64,000 bases of DNA. Origin: Herbidospora yilanensis. Its GTDB lineage: Bacteria; Actinomycetota; Actinomycetes; Streptosporangiales; Streptosporangiaceae. Of the stretch, positions 49,713 through 58,882 are shown piece by piece (positions within the stretch are counted from its first letter, which is position 1; every line of letters begins with the position of its first letter). The stretch is taken from contig NZ_BBXE01000033.1 of the NCBI RefSeq assembly GCF_001570565.1, positions 62,001 through 126,000 on the forward strand. The letters run 5' to 3'. The notes beneath the pieces are model-generated. The model made no database searches. It saw only the letters and a list, made by a program, of their open reading frames with translations, and had not been told where the DNA came from. The position numbers and the translations under genes are program-made.

Positions 49713-52163
49713 GTGGACTTCGTCCGGCTGTTGTCCGGGTCGTCGGTATGGCGGACCGCTTCGGAACCTCTCCTGGGGCTGCCCGAACTCGTCATGTCCG
49801 ACGGCCCGGTCGGGGTGCGCGGCCCCGGCTGGGACGAGCGGCGCACCTCGCTCGTCCTGCCCTCCCCGACCGCCCTGGCGGCGACCTGGGACGTCGGTCT
49901 CGTCGGCGAGCTCGGCGCCCTCCTGGGCTCCGAGGCCCGCCGCAAGGGCGTCGACGTCCTGCTGGCCCCCAACCTCAACCTGCACCGTTCCCCGCTCGGG
50001 GGCCGCCACTTCGAGTGCTTCTCCGAAGACCCCCTGCTCACCGGGCTTATCGGGGCCGCCTACATCGCCGGCGTCCAGTCGCGCGGGGTGGCGGCGACGG
50101 CCAAGCACTACGTGGGCAACGAGGCCGAGACCGAACGCATGACCTACGACTCGCTCATCGCCGCCCGCGTGCTGCGGGAGGTCTACCTCGCGCCGTTCGA
50201 GGCGGCGGTGGCGGCGGGGGTGTGGGTGGTGATGTCGGCCTACAACCGGGTCAACGGGGCCTCGATGGCGGAGAATCCGCTGCTGCGCGACCCGCTGAAG
50301 ACCGAGTGGGGCTTCGACGGGGTGGTGGTCTCCGACTGGGGCGGCGTGCGCTCGACGGTCGCCTCGGCCCTGTCGGGCCAGGACCTCGCGATGCCGGGGC
50401 CGAACGACTTCTGGGGCGACCCGTTACGCGCGGCCGTCCGGGACGGAACGGTCCCCGAGGCGGTCGTCCACGACAAGATCGCCCGGCTGAGGTTGCTGGC
50501 CGACCGGGTCCGCGTCCTGCCTGAGGCGGCGACCGGGCCGACGCCGCACGCCGAATGCGACGCGCCCCTCCAGACGACCTCGCCCGACCGTCCGCACCCC
50601 GGTCGTGAAGCTCCCCGCGCAGTTCCGAAGACGCTGGCCGAGCGGGTGCAGCTCACCCGGAACGGTGGGCTCGCGCCGGAGACGGCCGGATCGGAGCAGG
50701 CCGCCGGCGGGCACGCGGGCGACCCCGCCGAACTCGCGCTGCTGCGGCGGGCGGTGGCCGACTCGTGCGTGCTGCTGAAGAACGACGGCGGGGTGTTGCC
50801 GCTGGCCACACCCCGGATCGTGGTCATCGGGGCGCACGCGGCGCGGACCAGGATCCAGGGCGGCGGGAGCGGAGGCGTCTACCCCTCGGGTGTCGTCTCC
50901 ATCCTCGACGGGCTGCGGGAGGTCGCGCCCGGACTGGTCCACGTGCCGGGGGTCGACGTCCAGGCCGGGCCGACGCCCGTCGACCGGGCGTGGGTGCGGA
51001 TGCTCGGCGGCGACGGCGAGGAGCTGTTCGCCGAGGACCGGCGGACCGGCTGGTTGCCCGAGCCGTCGGTGGTCGAGGGCACCACGACCGTCGAGGTCAG
51101 CTCCTTCCTGCGCCCGGAGGTCTCCGGGCACTGGCGGCTCTCCATCGCCGGCTGGGGACGCCTCACCCTGAGCGTCGACGGTCAGCGGGTGCTCGACACC
51201 CATGTGCCCTGCGACAGCGACGATCCCGCCACCGTCCACCTCAAACCGCCGTTCCGGCACGCCGTCGTCTGGCTCGAAGAGGGCGTCGAGGTGCTCGTCA
51301 CGGGCACCCGGGCCATCGAGCCCCATACCGGCCGGGCCTGCGTGCTGGCCGCCGACCCGCCCCGGCCCGACGACGACGCCGCGATCCAGGCCGCCGTCGA
51401 CGCGGCGCGGAACGCCGACGTCGCGGTCGTCGTGGTCGGCACCACCGAGGAGATCGAGAGCGAGGCGCACGACCGGGCCGACCTCGCGCTCCCCGGCCGC
51501 CAGGACGACCTCGTCAAGGCCGTCGCGGCCGCCGCGAGGACGGTCGTCGTGGTCAACTCGGGCGGGCCGGTCGCGCTGCCCTGGCGCGACGAGGTCGACG
51601 CGCTGCTGCTCTGCTGGTTCCCGGGGCAGCAGGGCGGGCACGGCGTCGCCGACGTCCTGTCCGGACGCCGGGAACCCGGCGGCAGGCTGCCCACGACCTG
51701 GAGCGACGTCCCGCTCCTCCCGGCCGCGCCGGTGCACGGGCAGGTGATCTACGCCGAGGGGCCGAACGTCGGCCATCGCGGCTGGCTGACCGCCGACAGG
51801 TCGCCTGGCTACTGGTTCGGCCACGGCCTCGGTTACACGACGTGGTCCTACGAGAGCCTCACGCCGGTCGGCGACGGGGTCCGGGTCAGGGTCAGGAACA
51901 CCGGCGAGCGGCCGGGGCGGGAGGTCGTGCAGGTCTACCTGTGCAAACCGGGGTCGGGCCGGCCGCCGCGCTGGCTGGCCGGGTTCGCCGTCGTGCGCGC
52001 CGATCCGGGCGAGGCGGTCGAGGTGGTCGTCGGGTTGCCCCGGAGGGCCTTCCAGCACTGGGAGGCGGGCGGGTGGCGTACCGAGGATGGGGAGTTCGTC
52101 GTGCACGCCGGACGCTCGGTGGTCGATCTGCGCCTTAAATGCGTTGCGTCCCCATCGCCGTGA
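49713..52163 (+). CDS. GH3 beta-glucosidase with PA14-type insertion
   Basis: 816-residue family 3 glycosidase without signal peptide, so probably cytoplasmic. Barrel domain: LVMSDGPVGVRG, HFECFSEDPLLTG, KHYVGNEAE and nucleophile VVVSDW (Asp208). A Pro/Ala-rich linker of about 60 residues (275-335) is longer than in the paralogue at the window start. Then comes the second domain interrupted by a PA14-like segment (MLGGDGEELF to HTGRACVLA), the acid/base region TTEEIESEAHDR and a C-terminal Fn3-like domain. The GTG at 49713 has GGGGGG upstream. Shares the operator with the flanking secreted proteins; it would hydrolyse imported beta-glucosides, or possibly the glycosylated NRPS product. Confidence 0.93.
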   Translation: MDFVRLLSGSSVWRTASEPLLGLPELVMSDGPVGVRGPGWDERRTSLVLPSPTALAATWDVGLVGELGALLGSEARRKGVDVLLAPNLNLHRSPLGGRHFECFSEDPLLTGLIGAAYIAGVQSRGVAATAKHYVGNEAETERMTYDSLIAARVLREVYLAPFEAAVAAGVWVVMSAYNRVNGASMAENPLLRDPLKTEWGFDGVVVSDWGGVRSTVASALSGQDLAMPGPNDFWGDPLRAAVRDGTVPEAVVHDKIARLRLLADRVRVLPEAATGPTPHAECDAPLQTTSPDRPHPGREAPRAVPKTLAERVQLTRNGGLAPETAGSEQAAGGHAGDPAELALLRRAVADSCVLLKNDGGVLPLATPRIVVIGAHAARTRIQGGGSGGVYPSGVVSILDGLREVAPGLVHVPGVDVQAGPTPVDRAWVRMLGGDGEELFAEDRRTGWLPEPSVVEGTTTVEVSSFLRPEVSGHWRLSIAGWGRLTLSVDGQRVLDTHVPCDSDDPATVHLKPPFRHAVVWLEEGVEVLVTGTRAIEPHTGRACVLAADPPRPDDDAAIQAAVDAARNADVAVVVVGTTEEIESEAHDRADLALPGRQDDLVKAVAAAARTVVVVNSGGPVALPWRDEVDALLLCWFPGQQGGHGVADVLSGRREPGGRLPTTWSDVPLLPAAPVHGQVIYAEGPNVGHRGWLTADRSPGYWFGHGLGYTTWSYESLTPVGDGVRVRVRNTGERPGREVVQVYLCKPGSGRPPRWLAGFAVVRADPGEAVEVVVGLPRRAFQHWEAGGWRTEDGEFVVHAGRSVVDLRLKCVASPSP

Positions 52164-52201
52164 CCACTATCAATGGTGGCCGGAAGAAAGGAGGGATCGA
52201 T

Positions 52202-52249
52202 ATGCGTGGCATCATCACGCCCGATTCCTCCCGACAGGGCGAGGAGTGA
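52202..52249 (+). CDS. Possible 15-codon leader peptide
   Basis: ATG at 52202 with a near-ideal ribosome-binding site (AAAGGAGGG, 6-base gap), encoding MRGIITPDSSRQGEE then TGA, 27 bases before the acetyltransferase ATG. The strong Shine-Dalgarno on so short a frame suggests a translated upstream ORF coupling to or attenuating the next gene. No run of a single amino acid typical of attenuators is present. Confidence 0.4.
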   Translation: MRGIITPDSSRQGEE

Positions 52250-52276
52250 TCGGGCGACCTCTCACGAAGGAAGCCC

Positions 52277-53164
52277 ATGTTGGAAATCCGGCCCCTGAAG
52301 GGCCGTCACGAACTCGACCTGTTCCGCCGTTTCCCGTCGTCGCTGAACGCCGAACTGGAGGCCGACCTCGACGCCGGCCGCCGCCGCCTCGACTGGTCGT
52401 GGCTCGCGCTCCGCGACGGCGAGCCGGTCGCCCGCGTCGCCTGGTGGTGCCGCGACGGCGACGAAGACCCGCTGGTCATGGACGTCTTCGACCTCGACAC
52501 CCCGGAGGCCGGCCGGGCGCTGCTCGACGCCGCGATGCGCCACGTCGTCACGGGCACCCCGCCGCCGTTCCTGCGGTTCGTCCCGCCCGACTGGCGTGAC
52601 CACGACACGACCTGGCTCGACGTCCTCCAGGAGGCGGGCGCGAAACCGCTGGTGGAGCGCCTGCGCCTCGAATGGCGCCCCGGCACGCCCATCGCGCCCA
52701 CCACGCTGGAGTTCCGCGAGCCGGCCGGCCGCGACGAACTGGTCGGCCTGATGACCGAGGTGGTCGAGGGCAGCCTCGACGCCCACACCCGGGCCGAACT
52801 GGCCCAGATGACCCCCCGCGAACAGGCCGAGAGCCAGTACGAGCAGGAACTGGCCCTCTACCGGTCGCCCCGCGAGTGGTGGCGGATCGGGATCGTCGAC
52901 GGCGAGCCCGCGGGCTTCGTCATCCCGGCCAGGAACGCCTACAACGCGATCATCGCCTACATCGGCGTCGTCCCGGCCCACCGGGGGAAGGGGCTCGTCG
53001 GCGAACTCCTCGCCGAGGGCACCCGGATCCTGGCGGGAAACGACGTTCCCAGGATCCGCGCCAGCACCGACGTCACCAACGTGCCGATGGCCCGCGCCTT
53101 CGCCCGCGCGGGCTACGTCACCATCGAGCACCAGGTCGACCTGGTCTGGGAGCAACCTGTGTGA
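52277..53164 (+). CDS. GNAT family N-acetyltransferase
   Basis: 295-residue acetyltransferase, longer than single-domain GNATs and probably two tandem GNAT folds. The second carries the acetyl-CoA motif VVPAHRGKGLVGELL and NVPMARAFARAGY, both typical; the first is degenerate. The ATG at 52277 follows GAAGGA. The acceptor is unknown. It sits between two operator-controlled genes but has no operator of its own. It could decorate a product of the NRPS locus, but nothing in the sequence proves it. Confidence 0.88.
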   Translation: MLEIRPLKGRHELDLFRRFPSSLNAELEADLDAGRRRLDWSWLALRDGEPVARVAWWCRDGDEDPLVMDVFDLDTPEAGRALLDAAMRHVVTGTPPPFLRFVPPDWRDHDTTWLDVLQEAGAKPLVERLRLEWRPGTPIAPTTLEFREPAGRDELVGLMTEVVEGSLDAHTRAELAQMTPREQAESQYEQELALYRSPREWWRIGIVDGEPAGFVIPARNAYNAIIAYIGVVPAHRGKGLVGELLAEGTRILAGNDVPRIRASTDVTNVPMARAFARAGYVTIEHQVDLVWEQPV

Positions 53165-53186
53165 ACTGCGTGTTTCCAACACGGTA

Positions 53187-53216
53187 TTGACAAGGTGAGA
53201 TGACACGGCCCACTCT
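53187..53216 (+). promoter_or_regulatory. Candidate promoter of the discoidin-DUF1996 gene
   Basis: TTGACA (53187-53192), 18-base spacer, CACTCT (53211-53216), then the operator 4 bases on. Same spacing pattern as at 49643. Confidence 0.45.
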
Positions 53217-53220
53217 CCTT

Positions 53221-53236
53221 TGGAGAGCGCTCTCCA
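53221..53236. promoter_or_regulatory. CebR/CelR-like operator (discoidin-DUF1996 gene)
   Basis: Perfect palindrome TGGAGAGCGCTCTCCA directly downstream of the candidate promoter and 28 bases before the GTG start. Confidence 0.8.
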
Positions 53237-53264
53237 TCACCCCCCTTCTTGCCGAGGAGACGCC

Positions 53265-54602
53265 GTGCATCCACGAATACGCCTGAGCCTGATCGTCGCC
53301 ACCATCGTGGCGACGATCACGGCCGGGCTGGCCGTCATCGCGCCCGCGATGGCCGCCGACGCCCTCATCTCCCAGAACCGGCCGGCCACCGCCTCGTCGA
53401 ACGAGGGCGATGGCTACGCCGCCGGCGCCGCGTTCGACGGCAACACCGGCACCCGCTGGGCCAGCGCCTTCAGCGACCCCCAGTGGATCCAGGTCGACCT
53501 GGGCGGCAACGCCACGATCTCCCAGGTGGTCCTCCAGTGGGAGGGCGCCTACGGGAAGTCGTTCACGATCCAGACCTCCGCCAACGCGGGCGGCCCGTAC
53601 ACGGACGTCTACACCACCACGACCGGCACCGGCGGCACGCAGACGCTGAACGTCACCGGTTCGGGGCGCTACGTCCGCCTCTACGGCACCCAGCGCGGCA
53701 CCGGCTACGGCTACTCGTTGTGGGAGTTCAAGATCTACGGCACGGGCGGCTCCGGCCAGCAGCCGGTCCCGAGCCCGACGTTCACCGACCCGGTCACCCA
53801 CCGCGAGTTCCAGGCCAACTGCTCGCTCACCCAGCACCGCCCGGACGACCCCATCGTCTACCCCAACCTGCCGGGCGCCTCCCACATGCACACCTTCGTC
53901 GGCAACACCACGACGAACGCCGCCAGCACCTCGGCGTCGCTGCTCAACGGCTCGACGTCGTGCACCAACCCGCACGACAAGTCGGCCTACTGGTTCCCGA
54001 GCTTCTACAAGGGCGACCAGCTCATCGCGCCGATCGGCAACCAGGTCATCTACTACAAGTCCGGCATCCACGAATACTGGCGCGTGGTGCCCTTCCCGCA
54101 GGGGCTGCGCTTCGTCGTCGGCAGCCCGACCGCCACGCTCGCCGAGTTCCGCGACTCCCCCGGCCGGGTCGAGGGCTTCGAGTGCGGAGACATCTCCTTC
54201 CAGTGGGACATCCCGGCCAACTGCCCGGCCGGCAGCCAGGTCAACGTCCGCTACCAGGCCCCGAGCTGCTGGGACGGCGTGAACCTCGACAGCGCCAACC
54301 ACAAGAGCCACATGGCCTACCCGGTCGGCGGCTACTGCCCCTCGTCCCACCCGGTGGCGGTGCCGATGCTGGAATTCAAGATCGCCTTCCCGGCGAGCGG
54401 AGACCTGTCGAACGCCAGGTTGTCGAGTGGCCGCGGCTACTCGTGGCACTACGACTTCTTCAACGCCTGGGACGACCCGGCGATCCTGGCCGCGCTGGTC
54501 CGCCACTGCATCAACGGCGGGCTCCAGTGCAACCCGCGCGGCTACGACCTCTACAAACCGCATCGAGGCGCGGCACTGACGGAGAACTTCGAACTTCCGT
54601 GA
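53265..54602 (+). CDS. Secreted discoidin-DUF1996 protein
   Basis: 445-residue exported protein. The GTG at 53265 (GAGGAG upstream) begins a signal peptide (VHPRIRLSLIVATIVATI, cleavage after PAMA). Residues about 35-165 form an F5/8C discoidin domain almost the same as the first one of the 35946-39335 glycosidase (shared GRYVRLYGTQRGTGYGYSLW). Residues about 180-440 are a DUF1996 domain with HMHTFVGN, SAYWFPSFY, SCWDGVNLD and HKSHMAYP. DUF1996 proteins are secreted in fungi and actinomycetes, often with carbohydrate-binding modules, and are suspected to act on polysaccharides; the activity is unknown. Operator-controlled like the glycosidases. Confidence 0.9.
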   Translation: MHPRIRLSLIVATIVATITAGLAVIAPAMAADALISQNRPATASSNEGDGYAAGAAFDGNTGTRWASAFSDPQWIQVDLGGNATISQVVLQWEGAYGKSFTIQTSANAGGPYTDVYTTTTGTGGTQTLNVTGSGRYVRLYGTQRGTGYGYSLWEFKIYGTGGSGQQPVPSPTFTDPVTHREFQANCSLTQHRPDDPIVYPNLPGASHMHTFVGNTTTNAASTSASLLNGSTSCTNPHDKSAYWFPSFYKGDQLIAPIGNQVIYYKSGIHEYWRVVPFPQGLRFVVGSPTATLAEFRDSPGRVEGFECGDISFQWDIPANCPAGSQVNVRYQAPSCWDGVNLDSANHKSHMAYPVGGYCPSSHPVAVPMLEFKIAFPASGDLSNARLSSGRGYSWHYDFFNAWDDPAILAALVRHCINGGLQCNPRGYDLYKPHRGAALTENFELP

Positions 54603-54616
54603 CGCGCCGCTGAAGA

Positions 54617-54642
54617 GCTCCCGGCTCGGCGCGGCCGGGAGC
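54617..54642 (+). terminator. Hairpin terminator after the DUF1996 gene
   Basis: GCTCCCGGC (54617-54625) and GCCGGGAGC (54634-54642) form a perfect 9-bp stem with an 8-base loop, 15 bases past the stop. Confidence 0.75.
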
Positions 54643-54732
54643 CCGTGAAAGATTCACCGGCCAAGAGCCCTTTTCCGGTACGGCTGCCGCCACCCCTTTG
54701 GCGATCCACGGCGAGACCGTTGAATAGCCGGA

Positions 54733-57168
54733 ATGCGGGAGGTTTTCGTCGGCCGCCAGGCCGAGCTGACCTGGCTGGCCACCACCAGGGCACACGTGGT
54801 GGGCATCGACGGCGAACCGGGCATCGGCAAGACGGCGCTGGCCCGCCGCTTCACCGCGAGCCAGGACCGGCCGGTCTTCTGGGCCGCCGCCGACGAACAC
54901 GAACCGGAACTGGCCTGGGAGGGCCCAGAACCGGTGTTCCGCGACTGCGTCGTGGTGCTCGACGACGCCCACTGGGCCGACCGCGACCAGCTCGGCGCGC
55001 TGCGCCTGGCGATCCGGCGCCGCCCCGACGTCTTCGTGGTGGTCGTCGGCGACCTCGGCGCCCTGGGCGACGGCTGGCGCCGCCTCATGACCGAACGGGT
55101 CACCCTGTCGGGCCTGAGCGCCGGGGACCTGATCCGGCTGGCCGCCCTGTGCGGGCATCCGGAACTGTCGGCCGCCGGGGCGGCCCGCCTGCACGAGCAC
55201 ACCGGCGGCCATCCCCTGCACGCCCGCCACCTGCTCGACGAACTCGACCCGCACACCCTCGCCTACGGCTCCGGCCCGCTGCCCGCGCCCCGCTCGGTCG
55301 TGACGGCCGTGCGGGACCGCCTGAAACGATGCCCGCCCGAGGTCAGGGCCCTGCTGGAGGCCGGTTCCGTGCAGGGGCGGCGCTGGACCGCCGACTCCGA
55401 CGCGGCGGTGGCGACGGGCCTGGTGCGGCGGACCGGCAAGGGGCTGGAGTTCACCAGCGCGCTGGTCCGCAGCGTGCTCTACCACGACATCCCCGAAGCC
55501 CGCCGGCGTGCCCTGCACGCCCGGCACGACTCGCTCCGGCACCGGATCGCCGCCGCCGGCGGGGCGCCGGACGAGGTGCTGGCGGCCGAGATCGCCCGGG
55601 AGGCGATCCGGCTGCAGCGCGACTCCCGCACCCAGGAGGCGGCGGTCCTGCTGGCCCAGTCGCTCCCGCTGACCGGCGACCGGGACCTCCGGCTGGCCGC
55701 GCTGGAGGCCATGCTCGTGGCCGGCGACCTGGCCCGCACCCTGCCGTTCCGCGGCTGGCTGGCCGCCGACCGGAGCAGGCGCGGCCGTTATGTGTACGGC
55801 TACCAGACGCTCCTGATGGGCCAGGTGGCCGAGGCCCGATCGCTCCTGCTGCGCGCGCTGGACCTCGACGAGGAGGGGCCGGCCGACCTCGACGCCCGGA
55901 TCGCGAGCCAGCTCGCCGTCATCGGCGTCGTCACCGTCTCGGACCACGACATGATCACCTTCGGCGCGCGGGCGGTGGCGGGCGCGCGGGAACCCTGGGT
56001 GGCGGCCTTCGCCTGGTTCGCGCGGGCGCTCGGCCTGGCCGTCGCCGGACGCGGCGAGGAGGCGCTGGAGCCGCTGGCCTCCGCCGACAGCCCCGGCGCG
56101 CCCGCCGGGCTCGACGGCCTGGTGGCCCGCGGCATCATCCGCCTGTGGCGCGGCGACCTCGACGGCTCCTGCGCCGACCTGCGGCTGGCCGTCCACCGCG
56201 CCGCCGAGGGCGAACCGCTGCGGGTCGGGCAGGCGCTCGGCTTCCTCGGCGAGGCGCTCTACCGGCGCGGCGAGCTGGCCGAGGCGGTGCTGCACACCGA
56301 GCTCGCCGTCGCCGACGCCCAGGACAACGAGCGTGTCTGGGACTACGCCATGCTGCACGCCCAGGCCGCCTACCCGCTGGCCGCGATGGGCGAATGGGCC
56401 CGCGCGGGCGCCCACGCCGAGGAGTCGGCCCGCTGGGCCCGCGCCACCGGCGTGCCCGCCGCCCGCGTCTACGCCGCCGCGGCGGCCATCGCCGTCGCGC
56501 GGGCCCGCGACGACCCGTCGTGGGCGCTGGCCGCCTCGACCGACCTGGCCGGGATCTATCCGGCCGGCGAACCGGGCACCCACCTGCTCGGCGCGGTCCG
56601 GGAGGAGGCCCTCGCCCAGTTGGGCCGGGCGGGCGATCTCGGGGACCCCCCGGATCTCCCCGACGGCCTGGGCGCCTCGCGGGCCCGGGGGCTGATCGCG
56701 ATGGCGCGTGGCGAGCACGAGCGGGCGCTGGCCTGTTTCGCCGAGGCCCGCCGCCACGCCGCGCCCTTCCCGCTGGAGCGCGCGTTCGTCGACCTCCTCA
56801 CGGGCCGCTGCCACCTGCTCCGGGGCCGGACGAAGGCGGGCGAGCGGGCGTTGCGGGCGGCGTACCGGGAGTTCGAGCGGATCGGCGCGCGCGCCTACCA
56901 GGACCTGGCGCGCGCCGCCGCCCGCGACGCGGGCCTGGTGGTCGACGGAGCCGCCCGTCCCTTCGACGACCTCACCCCCGCCGAACGCGCCGTCGCCGGG
57001 CTGGCCTGCGACGGCCTGACCAACCGGGAGATCGCCGACCGGCTCGTGGTCAGCGTGAAGACGGTCGAGTTCCATCTGGGGCACGTGTTCCGGCGGCTCG
57101 ACATCACCTCGCGGCGGGAGCTGCGCGAACTGGGGTCGGCGGCCGGAATTCCCGGGGTCGCACCCTGA
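54733..57168 (+). CDS. LAL-type LuxR family regulator
   Basis: 811-residue large ATP-binding LuxR regulator. N-terminal FVGRQAEL, Walker A GEPGIGKTA (residues about 27-35) and Walker B VVVLDDAHWAD form an AAA module. A long TPR-like helical region follows, and the C-terminal HTH reads LTPAERAVAGLACDGLTNREIA with SVKTVEFHLGHVF. ATP binding and inducer sensing usually switch such proteins. The target genes are not evident; neighbours are the DUF1996 gene and a secreted protein 36 bases downstream that could share its transcript. The start is the ATG at 54733, matching the usual short lead-in to FVGR. Confidence 0.9.
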   Translation: MREVFVGRQAELTWLATTRAHVVGIDGEPGIGKTALARRFTASQDRPVFWAAADEHEPELAWEGPEPVFRDCVVVLDDAHWADRDQLGALRLAIRRRPDVFVVVVGDLGALGDGWRRLMTERVTLSGLSAGDLIRLAALCGHPELSAAGAARLHEHTGGHPLHARHLLDELDPHTLAYGSGPLPAPRSVVTAVRDRLKRCPPEVRALLEAGSVQGRRWTADSDAAVATGLVRRTGKGLEFTSALVRSVLYHDIPEARRRALHARHDSLRHRIAAAGGAPDEVLAAEIAREAIRLQRDSRTQEAAVLLAQSLPLTGDRDLRLAALEAMLVAGDLARTLPFRGWLAADRSRRGRYVYGYQTLLMGQVAEARSLLLRALDLDEEGPADLDARIASQLAVIGVVTVSDHDMITFGARAVAGAREPWVAAFAWFARALGLAVAGRGEEALEPLASADSPGAPAGLDGLVARGIIRLWRGDLDGSCADLRLAVHRAAEGEPLRVGQALGFLGEALYRRGELAEAVLHTELAVADAQDNERVWDYAMLHAQAAYPLAAMGEWARAGAHAEESARWARATGVPAARVYAAAAAIAVARARDDPSWALAASTDLAGIYPAGEPGTHLLGAVREEALAQLGRAGDLGDPPDLPDGLGASRARGLIAMARGEHERALACFAEARRHAAPFPLERAFVDLLTGRCHLLRGRTKAGERALRAAYREFERIGARAYQDLARAAARDAGLVVDGAARPFDDLTPAERAVAGLACDGLTNREIADRLVVSVKTVEFHLGHVFRRLDITSRRELRELGSAAGIPGVAP

Positions 57169-57203
57169 AGCCTCCGGCCGCCGGCCGCGCCTACCCTCGC
57201 GCC

Positions 57204-58226
57204 ATGCTGCTGCGCAAAGCGCTCATCCTGACCCTGACCACGGCGCTGGTCATGGCGCCCGCGACGGCCGACGCCCACCCCAGGCCGACCAACGGCTTCG
57301 CCAAGTGGGGCCCGTGGAACCAGAAGCTCCCCCGCGACGTGCCGCTGGCCCCGAACTCGCAGGCCATCGTGAACAACATCAAGCTCGACAAGGAACAGAA
57401 CTACGGAAGCTGGGCGATCAACACCGACGAGTACTCGGCTCCGATCTACACCGTCGGCAGGCACACCCCCCGCAGGCAGTGGCGCTTCTCCGACTGCCTC
57501 GGCCTGCCCCACCTCGCCCCGGTCATCGCCGACTCGCTGCGGTCGGTGCCCACCCCCGGCGACCTGATCGTCTCGAAGGGCACCGACGCCTCCGTGGCGA
57601 TCTACCAGCCCTCCACCGACACCTACTGGGACTTCTGGCGCGCCGAGAAGGACGCCCTGGGGAACTGGTCGGCCTGTTGGGGCGGCAAGATCGAGGACTA
57701 CTCGCGCAACCCCGGCGTCTTCGACGACCCGCTCGGCGCGACCGCCACGGGCCTGCCGTTCGGCGCGTTCACGATCCGCGTCGAGGAGCTCCGGCGCGGC
57801 TACATCGACCACGCGCTGAACATCGTGACGGTCCGGACCCGGGCGAACTGCCACAGCTGGCCCGCCACCCGCGACGACGGCTTCGTCGAGGGCGACGACA
57901 TCCCGTGCGAGGGCCAGCGCTTCCGCCTCGACCCGGCGTTCGACGTCTCGACCCTCACCTCCCCCGCCGCCCGGACCATCGCCCGCGCGATGCAGGAATA
58001 CGGCCTGATCATGACCGACAAGGGCGGCGCGCTGGTGACGTACGCGGAGGACCCCCGCCCCCACATGGCGCGCAACGGCGGCGTGGACCCCTACTTCGGG
58101 CTGTTCGACCCCGACCACCTCGTCGAGCCCGACGGCCCGGAGAAGTACTTCGTGTTGTCGGAGATCCCGGTCGACCGCCTCCAGGCGCTGCCCATGGACT
58201 ACGGCAAGGGCCGCAGCCGGTGGTAG
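57204..58226 (+). CDS. Secreted protein of unknown function
   Basis: 340-residue exported protein with a signal peptide (MLLRKALILTLTTALVM, cleavage near ADA). Not recognised as a named family. It is rich in aromatic residues, with PGDLIVSKGTDASVAIYQP, TYWDFWRAE and, near the C-terminus, ARAMQEYGLIMTDKGGALVT, a pattern seen in secreted actinobacterial proteins of unknown role. Cysteines (about four) suggest disulphides outside the cell. The frame is open further upstream, but the ATG at 57204 begins the signal peptide. Its last 28 bases overlap the convergent lasso B gene. Confidence 0.75.
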   Translation: MLLRKALILTLTTALVMAPATADAHPRPTNGFAKWGPWNQKLPRDVPLAPNSQAIVNNIKLDKEQNYGSWAINTDEYSAPIYTVGRHTPRRQWRFSDCLGLPHLAPVIADSLRSVPTPGDLIVSKGTDASVAIYQPSTDTYWDFWRAEKDALGNWSACWGGKIEDYSRNPGVFDDPLGATATGLPFGAFTIRVEELRRGYIDHALNIVTVRTRANCHSWPATRDDGFVEGDDIPCEGQRFRLDPAFDVSTLTSPAARTIARAMQEYGLIMTDKGGALVTYAEDPRPHMARNGGVDPYFGLFDPDHLVEPDGPEKYFVLSEIPVDRLQALPMDYGKGRSRW

Positions 58227-58882
58227 GAGGGTTCGTCGCCGGTGGTGACGCGTTCGCCGCCGGCCTCGATCCAGGCGTGGAAGGTGTACGGGTCGGGCAG
58301 CACGCCGAAGCACCAGTCGGCCCGGCGTCCCCGGCATCCCGCCCACAACACGGTGGCCAGGGAGATCTGGAGGCACGCCGCCCGGCCGGGGAACCAGCCG
58401 GCGGCCCGGCCGACGTCGGCGACCATCCGGCGCGCGGTCGCCGGATCGAGGGCCCGCCGGTTCCGGCCCGCGCCCAGGGCGAGCCGGTGGGCGACCCTGA
58501 ACGGGAACAGCAGCAGCACCGCCGCGGCCACCGCCAGGAAGAGGGCCGCCCGGAAACCCGGGCGGCCCGGCGGCCCGGCCGCCATCGGCACGTCGACCGG
58601 CTGCGCCCGGCCCAGGCCCTCCGCCGGATGCCCGGGCGCGGCCACCGGCACCAGGCCGACCTGGTGGAGGTCGTCGAGCAGGGCGTCGACGTCGGCGCGC
58701 AGCCGGTCGCCGGGCACGGCCGGATAACGGGAGGCCAGCGCGCTGACCGCGTCGTCACGGGTGCCGCCCGAGCTCAGCACGCTCCAGGTCACCATGCCGG
58801 GCCGGTTGAGCACATGGCACTCGCCCGTGCGGACGTCGACGAGGACGAGGCCGCGCTCGTGGTCGGCCAGTTGGTAGATCAT
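58199..58882 (-). CDS. Lasso peptide B1-B2 fusion (RRE plus leader peptidase)
   Basis: 227-residue fusion of the two lasso-maturation proteins. Residues 1-80 are a PqqD-like RiPP recognition element (LADHERGLVLVDVRTGECHV, then GLVPV) that binds the precursor leader. Residues 140-227 are the B2 transglutaminase-like Cys protease with RAACLQISLATVL (Cys170) and DPYTFHAWIE (His202), the Asp possibly in GDEPSY (216). One hydrophobic helix lies between (113-130). Such B1-B2 fusions are known from actinobacterial clusters of the albusnodin type. Translation is coupled to the synthetase gene by an ATGA overlap at 58882. Confidence 0.88.
   Translation of the reverse strand: MIYQLADHERGLVLVDVRTGECHVLNRPGMVTWSVLSSGGTRDDAVSALASRYPAVPGDRLRADVDALLDDLHQVGLVPVAAPGHPAEGLGRAQPVDVPMAAGPPGRPGFRAALFLAVAAAVLLLFPFRVAHRLALGAGRNRRALDPATARRMVADVGRAAGWFPGRAACLQISLATVLWAGCRGRRADWCFGVLPDPYTFHAWIEAGGERVTTGDEPSYHRLRPLP

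Noticed and set aside
52277-53164. Acetyltransferase partner of the lasso cluster (albusnodin-like)
   Set aside because: It is over 5 kb away on the other strand and the predicted core has no Lys to acetylate.
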